The position numbers were made by a program, and so were the translations under genes. This document shows positions 32,495 to 40,373 of a DNA stretch of 64,000 nt, in pieces. The stretch covers positions 360,776-424,775 of the forward strand of contig URPK01000001.1 of assembly GCA_900549715.1 (NCBI GenBank). Direction: 5' to 3'. The DNA is from an uncultured Collinsella sp. GTDB taxonomy: Bacteria; Actinomycetota; Coriobacteriia; Coriobacteriales; Coriobacteriaceae. Numbering within the stretch: the first letter of the stretch is position 1; every line of letters starts with the position of its first letter. Below the pieces are notes generated by a model. It saw only the letters and a program-made list of their open reading frames with translations, made no database searches and was not told where the DNA came from.

Positions 32495-33799
32495 ATGGCC
32501 AAGAGCAGGTACGCCGATGCCACCAAGGCCGCTCGCAGGGCCGCGATGTCTGCCCACAAAGCCACGGCTGCGGCGAATACAGGCAACGCCGCCGTGCCCG
32601 CGCAGCCGACTGCCAGTGCTGCCACCGAGCCCGCCCGCGACGCCCGTCGCGATGAGCTGACGCACGTGGATGCCAAGGGCGAGGTACGCATGGTCGACGT
32701 GTCCGACAAGGCCGAGACTCATCGCATTGCCATCGCCGAGGGCACCATCCTCATGCATCCCGAGACGCAGGCCATGGTGCTGCAGGACCGCGCCAAAAAG
32801 GGCGACGTGCTTGCCTGCGCGCGTGTGGCGGGCATCATGGCCATCAAGCGCACGAGCGATATCATCCCCATGTGTCATCCGCTGCTCATTACCAAGAGCA
32901 AGTGTGACATTGCGCCCATCGCTCCGGCGGGGACGCCGGCCGAGGACATGCCCGAGGGCTGGGCGCCGGCGCGCACGGACGGACAGGTTGGCTTTCACGT
33001 ACTGGTTACGGCCGGCGTGACGGGCAAGACGGGTATCGAGATGGAGGCCCTGACCGGCGCGAGTGCCGCGTGTCTGACCATCTACGACATGTGCAAGGCG
33101 GTCGACCGCGGCATGGAGATCGTCGACGTGCGCCTGTTGCACAAGGAAGGCGGCCGCTCGGGCGTGTGGGATCGCGCAGAGCGTCAGGCCGCTGCTGTTG
33201 AGTCCGTGGCCGCTGACGGTGCCGCACCCGCAAGCGCGCCTGTCGCCGTCGCGTCCGCAGCTCCGGCCCCGGCCGTCCCCGCGATCGCGTTTATCGGCTA
33301 TCAAAACTCGGGCAAGACCACGCTCGTCGAGAAGGTTATCGCCGAGCTCACCCGTCGCGGCCTGCGCGTGGGTTCGCTCAAGCATCATGGGCATCACGGC
33401 TTTGATATCGATGTACCCGCTAAGGACACCTGGCGCCATCACCAAGCCGGATCCAAGCACGTGGGCCTCATCTGTGCCACGCGCTGGGCGGAGTACGCCG
33501 ACACGCGCGAGGAGGACGAGATGCCCGCGCGCGAGCTGCTGTCGCGCTACAACGATGTCGACGTGGTGATCATTGAGGGCTACAAGACCGAGGGCTTCGA
33601 CAACATCGTGGTCGCGCGCTCCGGTGTCGACCGCCTGCGCGGCAAGAGCTCGCTCGACCTGGTCGACGGTCACACGCTGGCCCTTGCCTGCAACGAGGCC
33701 CTGGCGCGTCAGGCCTTCGACGCCGGCTTTGCGACCCGAGCCATCAACATCAACGACGCCCGAGCCATCTGCGATCTCATCCAAGACCATCTGGCCTAA
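32495..33799 (+). CDS. moaC: MoaC-MobB fusion protein (molybdopterin synthesis)
   Basis: A 434-residue fusion. After an Ala-rich leader of about 50 residues comes a cyclic pyranopterin monophosphate synthase (MoaC) domain with MCHPLLITKSKCDI, TGIEMEALTGASAACLTIYD and LLHKEGGRSG. A Pro/Ala linker (PASAPVAVASAAPAPAVPA) follows, then a MobB P-loop domain: GYQNSGKTTL, LKHHGHHGFD and VVIIEGYK. MoaC finishes the first step begun by MoaA; MobB helps in nucleotide attachment. ATG at 32495 follows GGAGGA. Fusion of these two steps is uncommon. Confidence 0.92.
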   Translation: MAKSRYADATKAARRAAMSAHKATAAANTGNAAVPAQPTASAATEPARDARRDELTHVDAKGEVRMVDVSDKAETHRIAIAEGTILMHPETQAMVLQDRAKKGDVLACARVAGIMAIKRTSDIIPMCHPLLITKSKCDIAPIAPAGTPAEDMPEGWAPARTDGQVGFHVLVTAGVTGKTGIEMEALTGASAACLTIYDMCKAVDRGMEIVDVRLLHKEGGRSGVWDRAERQAAAVESVAADGAAPASAPVAVASAAPAPAVPAIAFIGYQNSGKTTLVEKVIAELTRRGLRVGSLKHHGHHGFDIDVPAKDTWRHHQAGSKHVGLICATRWAEYADTREEDEMPARELLSRYNDVDVVIIEGYKTEGFDNIVVARSGVDRLRGKSSLDLVDGHTLALACNEALARQAFDAGFATRAININDARAICDLIQDHLA

Positions 33800-33848
33800 A
33801 ACCCGCCAAAAAGGGACAGGTTTGTTTTAGCGGGTTTTATCTGGGCAA
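33798..33848 (+). terminator. Hairpin at the end of the moa operon
   Basis: AAAACCCGC (33798-33806) pairs with GCGGGTTTT (33840-33848), overlapping the stop codon of moaC-mobB. Confidence 0.6.
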
Positions 33849-33857
33849 ACGTCACTT

Positions 33858-33890
33858 CCACCACAAAGGGGCCAGGCACCTTTGTGGTGG
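33858..33890. repeat. Inverted repeat, CCACCACAA family, copy 2
   Basis: CCACCACAA and TTGTGGTGG flank a GGGGCCAGGCACC core, followed by TTTTTG. It lies behind the moa operon. Confidence 0.8.
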
Positions 33891-33987
33891 TTTTTGCTTT
33901 GGTAGATGTGTGGGACATGCCTTACAATCTACCAAGTAGTTCATGACGGGCGAAAAACGGAGAAAAGGGGCTTGATGCGTCCTTAAT

Positions 33988-34053
33988 GTTTCATGCGGAT
34001 TGATTGATTTGACAGACGGTGGCGAATGCCCGCCGTCCGCATTCGTATGAAAC
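33988..34053 (+). promoter_or_regulatory. Structured leader of the MFS gene
   Basis: GTTTCAT-GCGGA (33988-33999) can pair with TCCGC (34036-34040) and ATGAAAC (34047-34053), and GACGG/CCGTC can pair inside. The right arm ends just before the ribosome site AAGGAG, so the structure could affect translation of the transporter. Confidence 0.4.
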
Positions 34054-34064
34054 AAGGAGTCTCC

Positions 34065-35345
34065 ATGCTCGCCTCCCTTTTCTCAAAGCCTCAATCATCG
34101 CTGTCCGCGCAGGCCAAGCGCCTGGTGGCGATGCGCTTTCTCATCTACACCGGTTTTCAGACCAGCTACTTTATCGGCGTCATCGGAACGCTCACCTATG
34201 CGGACGGCGCTTCGGTCGTCGCGACATCGCTGGCCGTCCTGTTCATGAACGTTTTCGTGATCCTGGGATCCTTTGCGGGCGGTGCTGCGCTCGATGCATG
34301 GGGTCCGCGCCGCCATTTCTTGCTGAGCATCGTCGGTGCTCTTGCAACTGGCACGGCAATCATCGCCTTTGGTAGCGCGACCGGCGTCGTCCTGCTCGGC
34401 GCGGTGTTTCTGGGCTTTGTGATGGGATTCGCCCAGCCCATCGCCACGTCCTATCCGGCCTACCTCACCGACGATCCTGTCGAGCTCAAAGACATCAACT
34501 CCGCCATCGCCATGTTTTCAAACGTGAGTATCATCGTTGGCCCCACGCTGGGTGGCTTTGTCGCGGCTGCTGCGTCGTCGCGCGCGGTGTTTGTTCTCAT
34601 GATGCTCTTTACCGTGCTGGCGCTCATCGCCGGTTGGGGCTTTAGGCCGCAGACCAGCCATGTCGTCGGGGATGCGGATGCCGATTCGGCGGAGGAAGGG
34701 GAGCGTGCGGGACAAAGCTCCAACCCCAGCACATCCACCCGCGCCACCTTCGCAGCCAGCATCAAGACAGTCTTCACCAACAGTGTCCTCGCGCTACTTT
34801 TCTGCATCATTTTTCTTTCGAACTTTGGCTACGGAGCCTTCGATCCGCTCGAGTCGTTTTTCTATCGCGATGTCCTACGCGTCGGCGTTGAGTGGATGGG
34901 CTGGCTCTCGTCGGCCTCGGGCGTGGGCGCGGTGCTGGGTGCCGTGCTCGCGCTCCGCTTGCCGCCGCACTTGGTCAACCTAAAAACGCTGCTCGTGGCA
35001 CTTATGTCCGTGGGCCTGGGAAGCCTGCTCTATGTGGGGACGCCGTACGTGGGTGTGGCCCTTGTCGGTCAGGTCGCCCTGGGCATAGCTTGGGGTGTCG
35101 TCAACCCGTTCCACAACACCATCGTGCAAACGACGGCGCCGCTCGAGCAGCTTGGTCGCGTCAATTCGGTCATGGGCTTTGGCAATATGTTCGCTGGCGT
35201 GGCCCCGCTGGCGATTGCTCCGTGGCTGGCGGCGACGTTTGGCGTGCAGCAGACGCTCATCGGAGCAGGCATGGTCGTGACGGCAGTCCCCGCGGCGTTG
35301 CTGCTGTTTGGGCGCCGGCATTTTGATCGTGCCGCAAGGCAGTAA
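34065..35345 (+). CDS. MFS transporter
   Basis: A 426-residue major facilitator protein with 12 predicted segments. Motif A-like GGAALDAWGPRRHF (after segment 2) and a long charged cytoplasmic loop between segments 6 and 7 (VVGDADADSAEEGERAGQSS) are visible. The ATG at 34065 follows AAGGAG; the in-frame ATG at 34026 lies in the leader hairpin. The substrate cannot be read; the EntS/macrolide-efflux-like MFS class is possible. Confidence 0.85.
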   Translation: MLASLFSKPQSSLSAQAKRLVAMRFLIYTGFQTSYFIGVIGTLTYADGASVVATSLAVLFMNVFVILGSFAGGAALDAWGPRRHFLLSIVGALATGTAIIAFGSATGVVLLGAVFLGFVMGFAQPIATSYPAYLTDDPVELKDINSAIAMFSNVSIIVGPTLGGFVAAAASSRAVFVLMMLFTVLALIAGWGFRPQTSHVVGDADADSAEEGERAGQSSNPSTSTRATFAASIKTVFTNSVLALLFCIIFLSNFGYGAFDPLESFFYRDVLRVGVEWMGWLSSASGVGAVLGAVLALRLPPHLVNLKTLLVALMSVGLGSLLYVGTPYVGVALVGQVALGIAWGVVNPFHNTIVQTTAPLEQLGRVNSVMGFGNMFAGVAPLAIAPWLAATFGVQQTLIGAGMVVTAVPAALLLFGRRHFDRAARQ

Positions 35346-35348
35346 AGA

Positions 35349-35407
35349 CCATCACAACATTCGATGAAAATCGCGATTTTGCCGAAAAACATCGAATGTT
35401 GTGATGG
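35349..35407. repeat. 59-bp inverted repeat, CCATCACAACATTCGA family, copy 3
   Basis: Same arms and 27-nt spacer length as copies 1 and 2, but the spacer begins TGAAAATCGCGATTTT, a subfamily shared with the copy at 47478. It starts 4 bases after the MFS stop codon. Confidence 0.85.
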
Positions 35408-35428
35408 TTTGGCCCACAAACGCCACTT

Positions 35429-35462
35429 CCCCCACAAAGGGGGCCAGGCACCTTTGTGGTGG
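35429..35462. repeat. Inverted repeat, CCACCACAA family, copy 3 (imperfect)
   Basis: The left arm is mutated (CCCCCACAA); the right arm is TTGTGGTGG with the GGGGCCAGGCACC core. It lies next to a copy of the 59-bp repeat, a tandem arrangement seen again at 47431-47536. Confidence 0.7.
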
Positions 35463-35556
35463 TTTTTGCTTTGACGGGCCGCGCCTGTGCCTTGGTATAC
35501 CATGTACGCCGTTTGCGAATACACCCCACACCGCCGCACAACTCAGAAAGGCCCCC

Positions 35557-36378
35557 ATGGACGCCACCTTCAGCCACATCAAAGCCGTGTTCTGCGATAT
35601 CGACGGTACGCTGCTCACGAGCCGGCACACGGTGTCCCCGCGCACCGTGGCGGCGATCCGCGCCCTGCGCGAGTGCGGCGTGCTCTTTGGCCTGTGCACC
35701 GGGCGCGACGCCCACGCGACCGAGGCCATGTACGAGCTCTGGGGCATCGAAGGCTTGGTGGACGTGCTCGTGGGCTGCGGTGGTGCCGAGGTCATCGACC
35801 GCGCGCACGACATCAACGAGCTGAGCTATCCGCTGTCGGGCGAGACCATCGCGCGCATCTGCAAGCACATGGCGGACCTTCCGGCAACGCCCGTCTGCCC
35901 CCGAGACGGCGTGTTCTACGTGCCCGAGAGCAACGCGTGCGTCGAGCACCTGTCGCGCGTCGACGGCGTGCCCTACCAGGTGGTCGATTTTGCCGAGTTT
36001 TTGCGCGAGCCACAGCCCAAGGTGATGTTTACCATGGCGCCTGAGGTAATGCCGCGGGTGATTGAGCGGGCGTCGACGTTTGCCGATAACACCGTTAAGG
36101 CGGCGGCTCTGCAGACCACGCAGCGGCTCTACGAGTTCATGGATCCGCGCGTGTCCAAGACGCGCGGCCTGGTGCGCGTGGCAGAGCTCAACGGCATGGA
36201 GCTCCAGAACATCTGCGTGTTTGGCGATGCCGATAACGACACCTGCATGGTGGCTGACGCCGGCGTGGGTGTGGCCATGGCAAATGGCAGCGATGCCACT
36301 CGCTCCGCCGCCGATTTTGTAACCGCGAGCAACGACGAAGACGGCATCGCGATCTTTATCCAGGAGCACCTGCTGTAG
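35557..36378 (+). CDS. HAD-superfamily phosphatase (Cof type)
   Basis: A 273-residue Cof/type IIB HAD hydrolase. AVFCDIDGTLLTSRH holds the nucleophile and acid Asp pair, GLCTGRD is motif II, and VFGDADNDTCMVADAGVGVA is motif IV with the Mg2+-binding Asps. These enzymes dephosphorylate sugar phosphates or other small molecules. The ATG at 35557 follows AGAAAGG. Confidence 0.9.
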   Translation: MDATFSHIKAVFCDIDGTLLTSRHTVSPRTVAAIRALRECGVLFGLCTGRDAHATEAMYELWGIEGLVDVLVGCGGAEVIDRAHDINELSYPLSGETIARICKHMADLPATPVCPRDGVFYVPESNACVEHLSRVDGVPYQVVDFAEFLREPQPKVMFTMAPEVMPRVIERASTFADNTVKAAALQTTQRLYEFMDPRVSKTRGLVRVAELNGMELQNICVFGDADNDTCMVADAGVGVAMANGSDATRSAADFVTASNDEDGIAIFIQEHLL

Positions 36379-36391
36379 CACCGGGGAAGAA

Positions 36392-36425
36392 CCACCACAA
36401 TAGGTGGCAGGCATCTTTGTGGTGG
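36392..36425. repeat. Inverted repeat, CCACCACAA family, copy 4
   Basis: CCACCACAA and TTGTGGTGG flank a diverged core (TAGGTGGCAGGCATC). It lies 14 bases after the HAD gene. Confidence 0.75.
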
Positions 36426-36883
36426 CCTCAGGCGATTTGGGCGAATTGCTACCTAGAATCTGCACGAAAATTCAAATATAGTTGTCTGAACATCATGCTT
36501 CTAACCACCGGTGGGTTAAAGATATTCTCATCAGTTTGGTAGGATATTCCTTCCGGTTAATGACCTACCGCTCACGGTCGATTTTCGACCGTTCACAGGA
36601 TGTTTGCTCTTGAGCAAAAGGTTGTGCAAATAAATAAAATGCTATTAAAAAACTGATAACTAACTTAATTACCGGTAGAAACAAAAAATAGATAGCGAAT
36701 AAACGAAGGTAAATCTGAGTAAATGTCAAGAGAATTAAGAACTTGCACAAAAATGTCGGTTTTGCTGCTTAGATGTTTAAACAATCGTTATAATTGCATC
36801 ACTTAGCGAGCGCAATTACAGATTGCGCAGATACGTTTGATAGGGAAAGAGCAAGATCGCGGTCTCTTGGGGAGGAGACATCG
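36426..36883 (+). other. AT-rich intergenic region with adhesin promoter
   Basis: No gene is supported here. The stretch is clearly richer in A and T than its surroundings. TTATAATTG gives a consensus -10 box at 36789-36794, about 90 bases before the adhesin start, and GGGGAGGAG (36869-36877) is its ribosome site. Short dyads such as CGGTCGATTTTCGACCG (36575-36591) could be operators. Confidence 0.55.
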
Positions 36884-37075
36884 ATGAAAGCGAATTCAGA
36901 CAAATCTAAGCAGAGTAAAAAAGCGACGCGCCGTGTACTGGCAGGCGTTTTGTGCGGAGCCTCCGTTTTGAGCCTGGTGCTGTCGCTCGTCATGCCCCCG
37001 ATCTCGCAGGCCATTGCCAACGATGCCCAGGCAGCTCCTACCGAGGAAACTGTGATGGGGGGGTTCTTCAAGTGA
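36884..37075 (+). CDS. Adhesin, N-terminal segment (signal peptide) before a frameshift
   Basis: The ATG at 36884 follows GGGGAGGAG. The segment encodes a long sortase-substrate signal peptide (KKATRRVLAGVLCGASVLSL onwards, processing near AIANDAQA). The frame then reaches a run of seven G and stops at 37075. One G fewer would join it to the 3.3-kb frame starting at 37062, which continues without a stop in the expected acidic linker (GSSSESTDVENTTNG). This is therefore the 5' part of one gene, broken by an indel in a homopolymer: phase variation, mutation or sequencing error. Confidence 0.75.
   Translation: MKANSDKSKQSKKATRRVLAGVLCGASVLSLVLSLVMPPISQAIANDAQAAPTEETVMGGFFK
37057..37063. repeat. 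G7 homopolymer at the adhesin frame break
   Basis: ATGGGGGGGTTC contains seven consecutive G. With six G the signal-peptide frame continues as Met-Gly-Gly-Ser-Ser-Ser into the adhesin. Short G-tracts are classical slipped-strand switches in surface genes. Confidence 0.7.
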
Positions 37076-40000
37076 GTCTACTGATGTAGAAAACACTACT
37101 AACGGGGATGCCGAAAACCAGAATAGTGATGATGCCGAGGATGACGCGAGCGAGGATACCGTCGACGCAGACTCGGCTGCTGATGGTGCGGAAGCCAAGG
37201 GTGCGGATGACGGTGCTAACGGCGAGGGCGCAATCTCACTTGCTGCAGAGAATGAACCGACTCATGAAATTAGCAGCGGGACAGATCTGAAGTCAAAGCT
37301 CCTTAACAAGGATCTACGCGATGGAAACGGTGCTGCTACTTTTAAGCTAACTGCCGATATTGAGTGCGACGATGAGATTCGGCTTGAAGGGGCAAACACC
37401 AAGATCACCTTGGACTTAAATGGCTTCAAGATTAAGCACGATAGTAGTGCCAGTCCGTTGTTCGATGTTGCAGATTATGCGACGCTTACGGTCATGGATT
37501 CCGGGAAAGTACCGGAGAAAGTTGCCGACGGCCAGCAGCTGCAAGATAAGGACGAGCACCTGACACCTGAAAATTATGGCAAGACGGCAATAATGTCTTA
37601 TGACGGTAATGAAGTTCCGGAAGATCTTACCTATTACGTAACCGAATCGGCTGCAAGTGGTGTAGGTACCACTGAGAAGATCAAAGAGTACAAGGCGACT
37701 ATTAAGGGTGCAATTGTTGGAGTCACCAAGAACTCCAAGATGAGGCTCATTAACGTTTACCAACATGGCACGTTTAACCTCGAAAGTGGCGCTATTACGC
37801 AGAAAAAGGACTGCAACGTCGGCAACCTCATCTATGCCGAGAACGGCTCTGCCGTCAATATGAGCGGCGGATACGTTTGCGGCGCTTCCGGCTCGGGTGA
37901 CGGCGCGGGCATTATGGTATCCAACGAGAAAGGCGACGTCTCGACCCTTAAACTGACTGGCGGCGTCATTGCCGGCAACAGCGCTAATAGGGGCGGTGGT
38001 GTGTATGCCCGTTATTCCGAGGTTGCCATAACTAATGGCATAATCTCCGGTAATAGCACACTCGGCGCGGGACTCGGTGGCGGCATTATGGCCGAGGGCG
38101 GCATCGTGACCGTTTCTGATGGCTATATCACGAATAATAGAATGGCTAAGTTCTGCGGCCACGATGGCTGGGGTGACCATGGCGGTGCTGGGCTTGCTGC
38201 CAATAACGGCGCCCATGTCACCATTTCCGGCGGCCAGATTACTGGCAACTATTCCGAGGAAGCCGGTGGCGGCGTTTACGTTACCGATGTGGATCGAAAT
38301 GAGGAGTCTTCTCGTTCTGGAATGGCGTGGCTGAATATCACGGGAGGAATTATTGCCTCTAATGTGAGCAACCGATCCGAGGGTGCCGGCATTCGTGTGG
38401 GCCAGATGGTTGACGCGATGATTAACGGAACTACGAGCAGCAAGGTCTACATTACGAATAACCATTGCATGTCTCGCTTTGACTGGGGCGGCGGCGGCAT
38501 CTTTGTCCAGGGAAACTCGAATGCGGGTAAGGAATATACTGCTGGTAGATTATTTGTATACAACTCGTACATTAGCAGCAATACCGCCGGTGGCTATGGT
38601 GGTGGCGTTGCAGTCTGCCCGACGGGCAAGACGCTGGTGACGAACACTGACGGCACTGCAATCTTTGGCAATATATCTGCTGGCGTTGAGCACAATGCTG
38701 CTGGCGATGAGCACAATGCCAACGGTTACGATCCGGCAACTAACAGTGGTAATGAAGGCAAGCCCCATCTTTCAAGTGGCGGTAGCGAAAAGAATCAAGA
38801 TCAAGATGCATACAACTCGGAGAAGTTCCGCGAGAACGGCCATGCCGATTTCTTCCTTGCGGCAAAGGATGGCCATAAGGAACCGCTTGCGGCAATAATC
38901 GGCAAGATGCTCGGCGGCGGAGACGCCAAGTATTCGGGAAGCAAAGAGCTCAAAGAAGCTATAAAAATTCCTGCCGATGGCGGCGTGCAGATTTATCGGA
39001 GTATCGGATTGACTTCGGATGTTCATGTTGGCGACGCTGAAGCAAATAATGCACAGGCGGCTGCTACAACCTTCATCACGGGCAACTATTCCTGGGACCA
39101 TGGCGGCGGCATCATGTCGAACGGCGACCTGTACCTAGGCGTGCCTGCGGATACGTACGTCTACCCAAGCCTTAAGCTAAAGGCGTCAAAGGCGCTGAAA
39201 AATAAGCAAACCGAAAAAGAAGAAATGCTCACAAAAGATCAGTTTTCTTTCGCGGTTTATCGCAAGGATTCGGATACTGCGACGGCGCCTTCTTGGAAAA
39301 ATGACTCTTTCAGCGATGGTGACTGCACCTTAGTCGGGTCTGCCAAGAATGACGCTGAAGGTAACATCACGTTTGACCTTGGTGAACAGTTCGTAGATAA
39401 GACTGTTGTGGCTAACAAGATTACATACTACTTGGTCGAACAGACCGGTGGAGACTCTGACATTGAGTACGACCACACTGTGTACGAGATCGAGGTGCAG
39501 CTCACGGACAACGAAACTTTGCTCATGAATGTGCCGAAGAAGGATGATTCAAGTCAGAACGTTCCGCTTTACGTCCATAACTATACGATTACAAGCGTGA
39601 GTGCGACCAGGCGCTCCGGAGGTTCAACAAAAGCGCTGGGCATTATGGAAAGAGACGGCGAAGGCTATTATTCGATTATCGACTCCAACGCGGAAAAGAC
39701 CTTCACCAACAAGTACACTCCGTACACCTCCAGCGGCTCCTGGACTCCTAAGGCGACTAAGGTCGTTAAGGGTGGCGAGATGAAGGAGTTTACGCTCGAG
39801 TTTGCGAATAACCCGGACTTCAACAACGCTCAGACGGTTAAGACTTGGGTCGATGGCGACAAGTCCCAGACGCTTTCGTTCTTAAATGCGTCTGGTGAGG
39901 GGATTAAGTACTCGCTCTCTGATATCACGAAGAATCCCTTCACTGCCGGTGATCCTACGGGCCGTGGCGCTTCCAAGACCTTTACGTACTACGTGTGCGA

Positions 40001-40373
40001 GAAGAATGAAAGTTCGATTTTCTCGCATTACAAGTTCGATCAGTCGGTCTATAAGCTTGACGTAACGATGACGGATCAGAAAGATGGCACGATCGCTGCC
40101 ACGAATGTGACCTACACCCAGACCAAGGACGCTGACGGCAACCCCATCGACGAAGCCGTTCAAACTCCGGTGAAATACAACGACGGATCCGATACTTCTA
40201 AGCCGACCTCCATCCCCACCTTCATCAACACCTACTCCACCTCTTTGCCCCTTTCTGGTATGTCGGGCGTCACTCTGACGTACCTTGCCGGCGCGGCGAT
40301 GCTTTGCGTCGCTGCGGCCTGGATGCACGTTCGTCGCAAGGCGAGCGCGAAGGGAGGTGAGCGTCGTGAATAA
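37062..40373 (+). CDS. Large LPxTG-type beta-helix adhesin / ancillary pilin (main body)
   Basis: About 1100 residues in one frame, lacking its own start because of the G7 shift. An acidic Asp/Glu-rich linker is followed by a right-handed beta-helix region of Gly/Asn-rich repeats (GGGVYARYSEVAITNGIISG, YITNN, VTISGGQITGNYS), then two Ig-like pilin domains (QFSFAVYRKDSD, TYYLVEQTGGDSDIEYDHTV; FTLEFANNPDFNN, YYVCEKNE). It ends with the sorting signal LPLSG, a hydrophobic helix and an RRKASAKGGERR tail. It is probably a surface adhesin or pilus tip protein. The next pilin gene overlaps its last 8 bases. Confidence 0.78.
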   Translation, partial: GSSSESTDVENTTNGDAENQNSDDAEDDASEDTVDADSAADGAEAKGADDGANGEGAISLAAENEPTHEISSGTDLKSKLLNKDLRDGNGAATFKLTADIECDDEIRLEGANTKITLDLNGFKIKHDSSASPLFDVADYATLTVMDSGKVPEKVADGQQLQDKDEHLTPENYGKTAIMSYDGNEVPEDLTYYVTESAASGVGTTEKIKEYKATIKGAIVGVTKNSKMRLINVYQHGTFNLESGAITQKKDCNVGNLIYAENGSAVNMSGGYVCGASGSGDGAGIMVSNEKGDVSTLKLTGGVIAGNSANRGGGVYARYSEVAITNGIISGNSTLGAGLGGGIMAEGGIVTVSDGYITNNRMAKFCGHDGWGDHGGAGLAANNGAHVTISGGQITGNYSEEAGGGVYVTDVDRNEESSRSGMAWLNITGGIIASNVSNRSEGAGIRVGQMVDAMINGTTSSKVYITNNHCMSRFDWGGGGIFVQGNSNAGKEYTAGRLFVYNSYISSNTAGGYGGGVAVCPTGKTLVTNTDGTAIFGNISAGVEHNAAGDEHNANGYDPATNSGNEGKPHLSSGGSEKNQDQDAYNSEKFRENGHADFFLAAKDGHKEPLAAIIGKMLGGGDAKYSGSKELKEAIKIPADGGVQIYRSIGLTSDVHVGDAEANNAQAAATTFITGNYSWDHGGGIMSNGDLYLGVPADTYVYPSLKLKASKALKNKQTEKEEMLTKDQFSFAVYRKDSDTATAPSWKNDSFSDGDCTLVGSAKNDAEGNITFDLGEQFVDKTVVANKITYYLVEQTGGDSDIEYDHTVYEIEVQLTDNETLLMNVPKKDDSSQNVPLYVHNYTITSVSATRRSGGSTKALGIMERDGEGYYSIIDSNAEKTFTNKYTPYTSSGSWTPKATKVVKGGEMKEFTLEFANNPDFNNAQTVKTWVDGDKSQTLSFLNASGEGIKYSLSDITKNPFTAGDPTGRGASKTFTYYVCEKNESSIFSHYKFDQSVYKLDVTMTDQKDGTIAATNVTYTQTKDADGNPIDEAVQTPVKYNDGSDTSKPTSIPTFINTYSTSLPLSGMSGVTLTYLAGAAMLCVAAAWMHVRRKASAKGGERRE

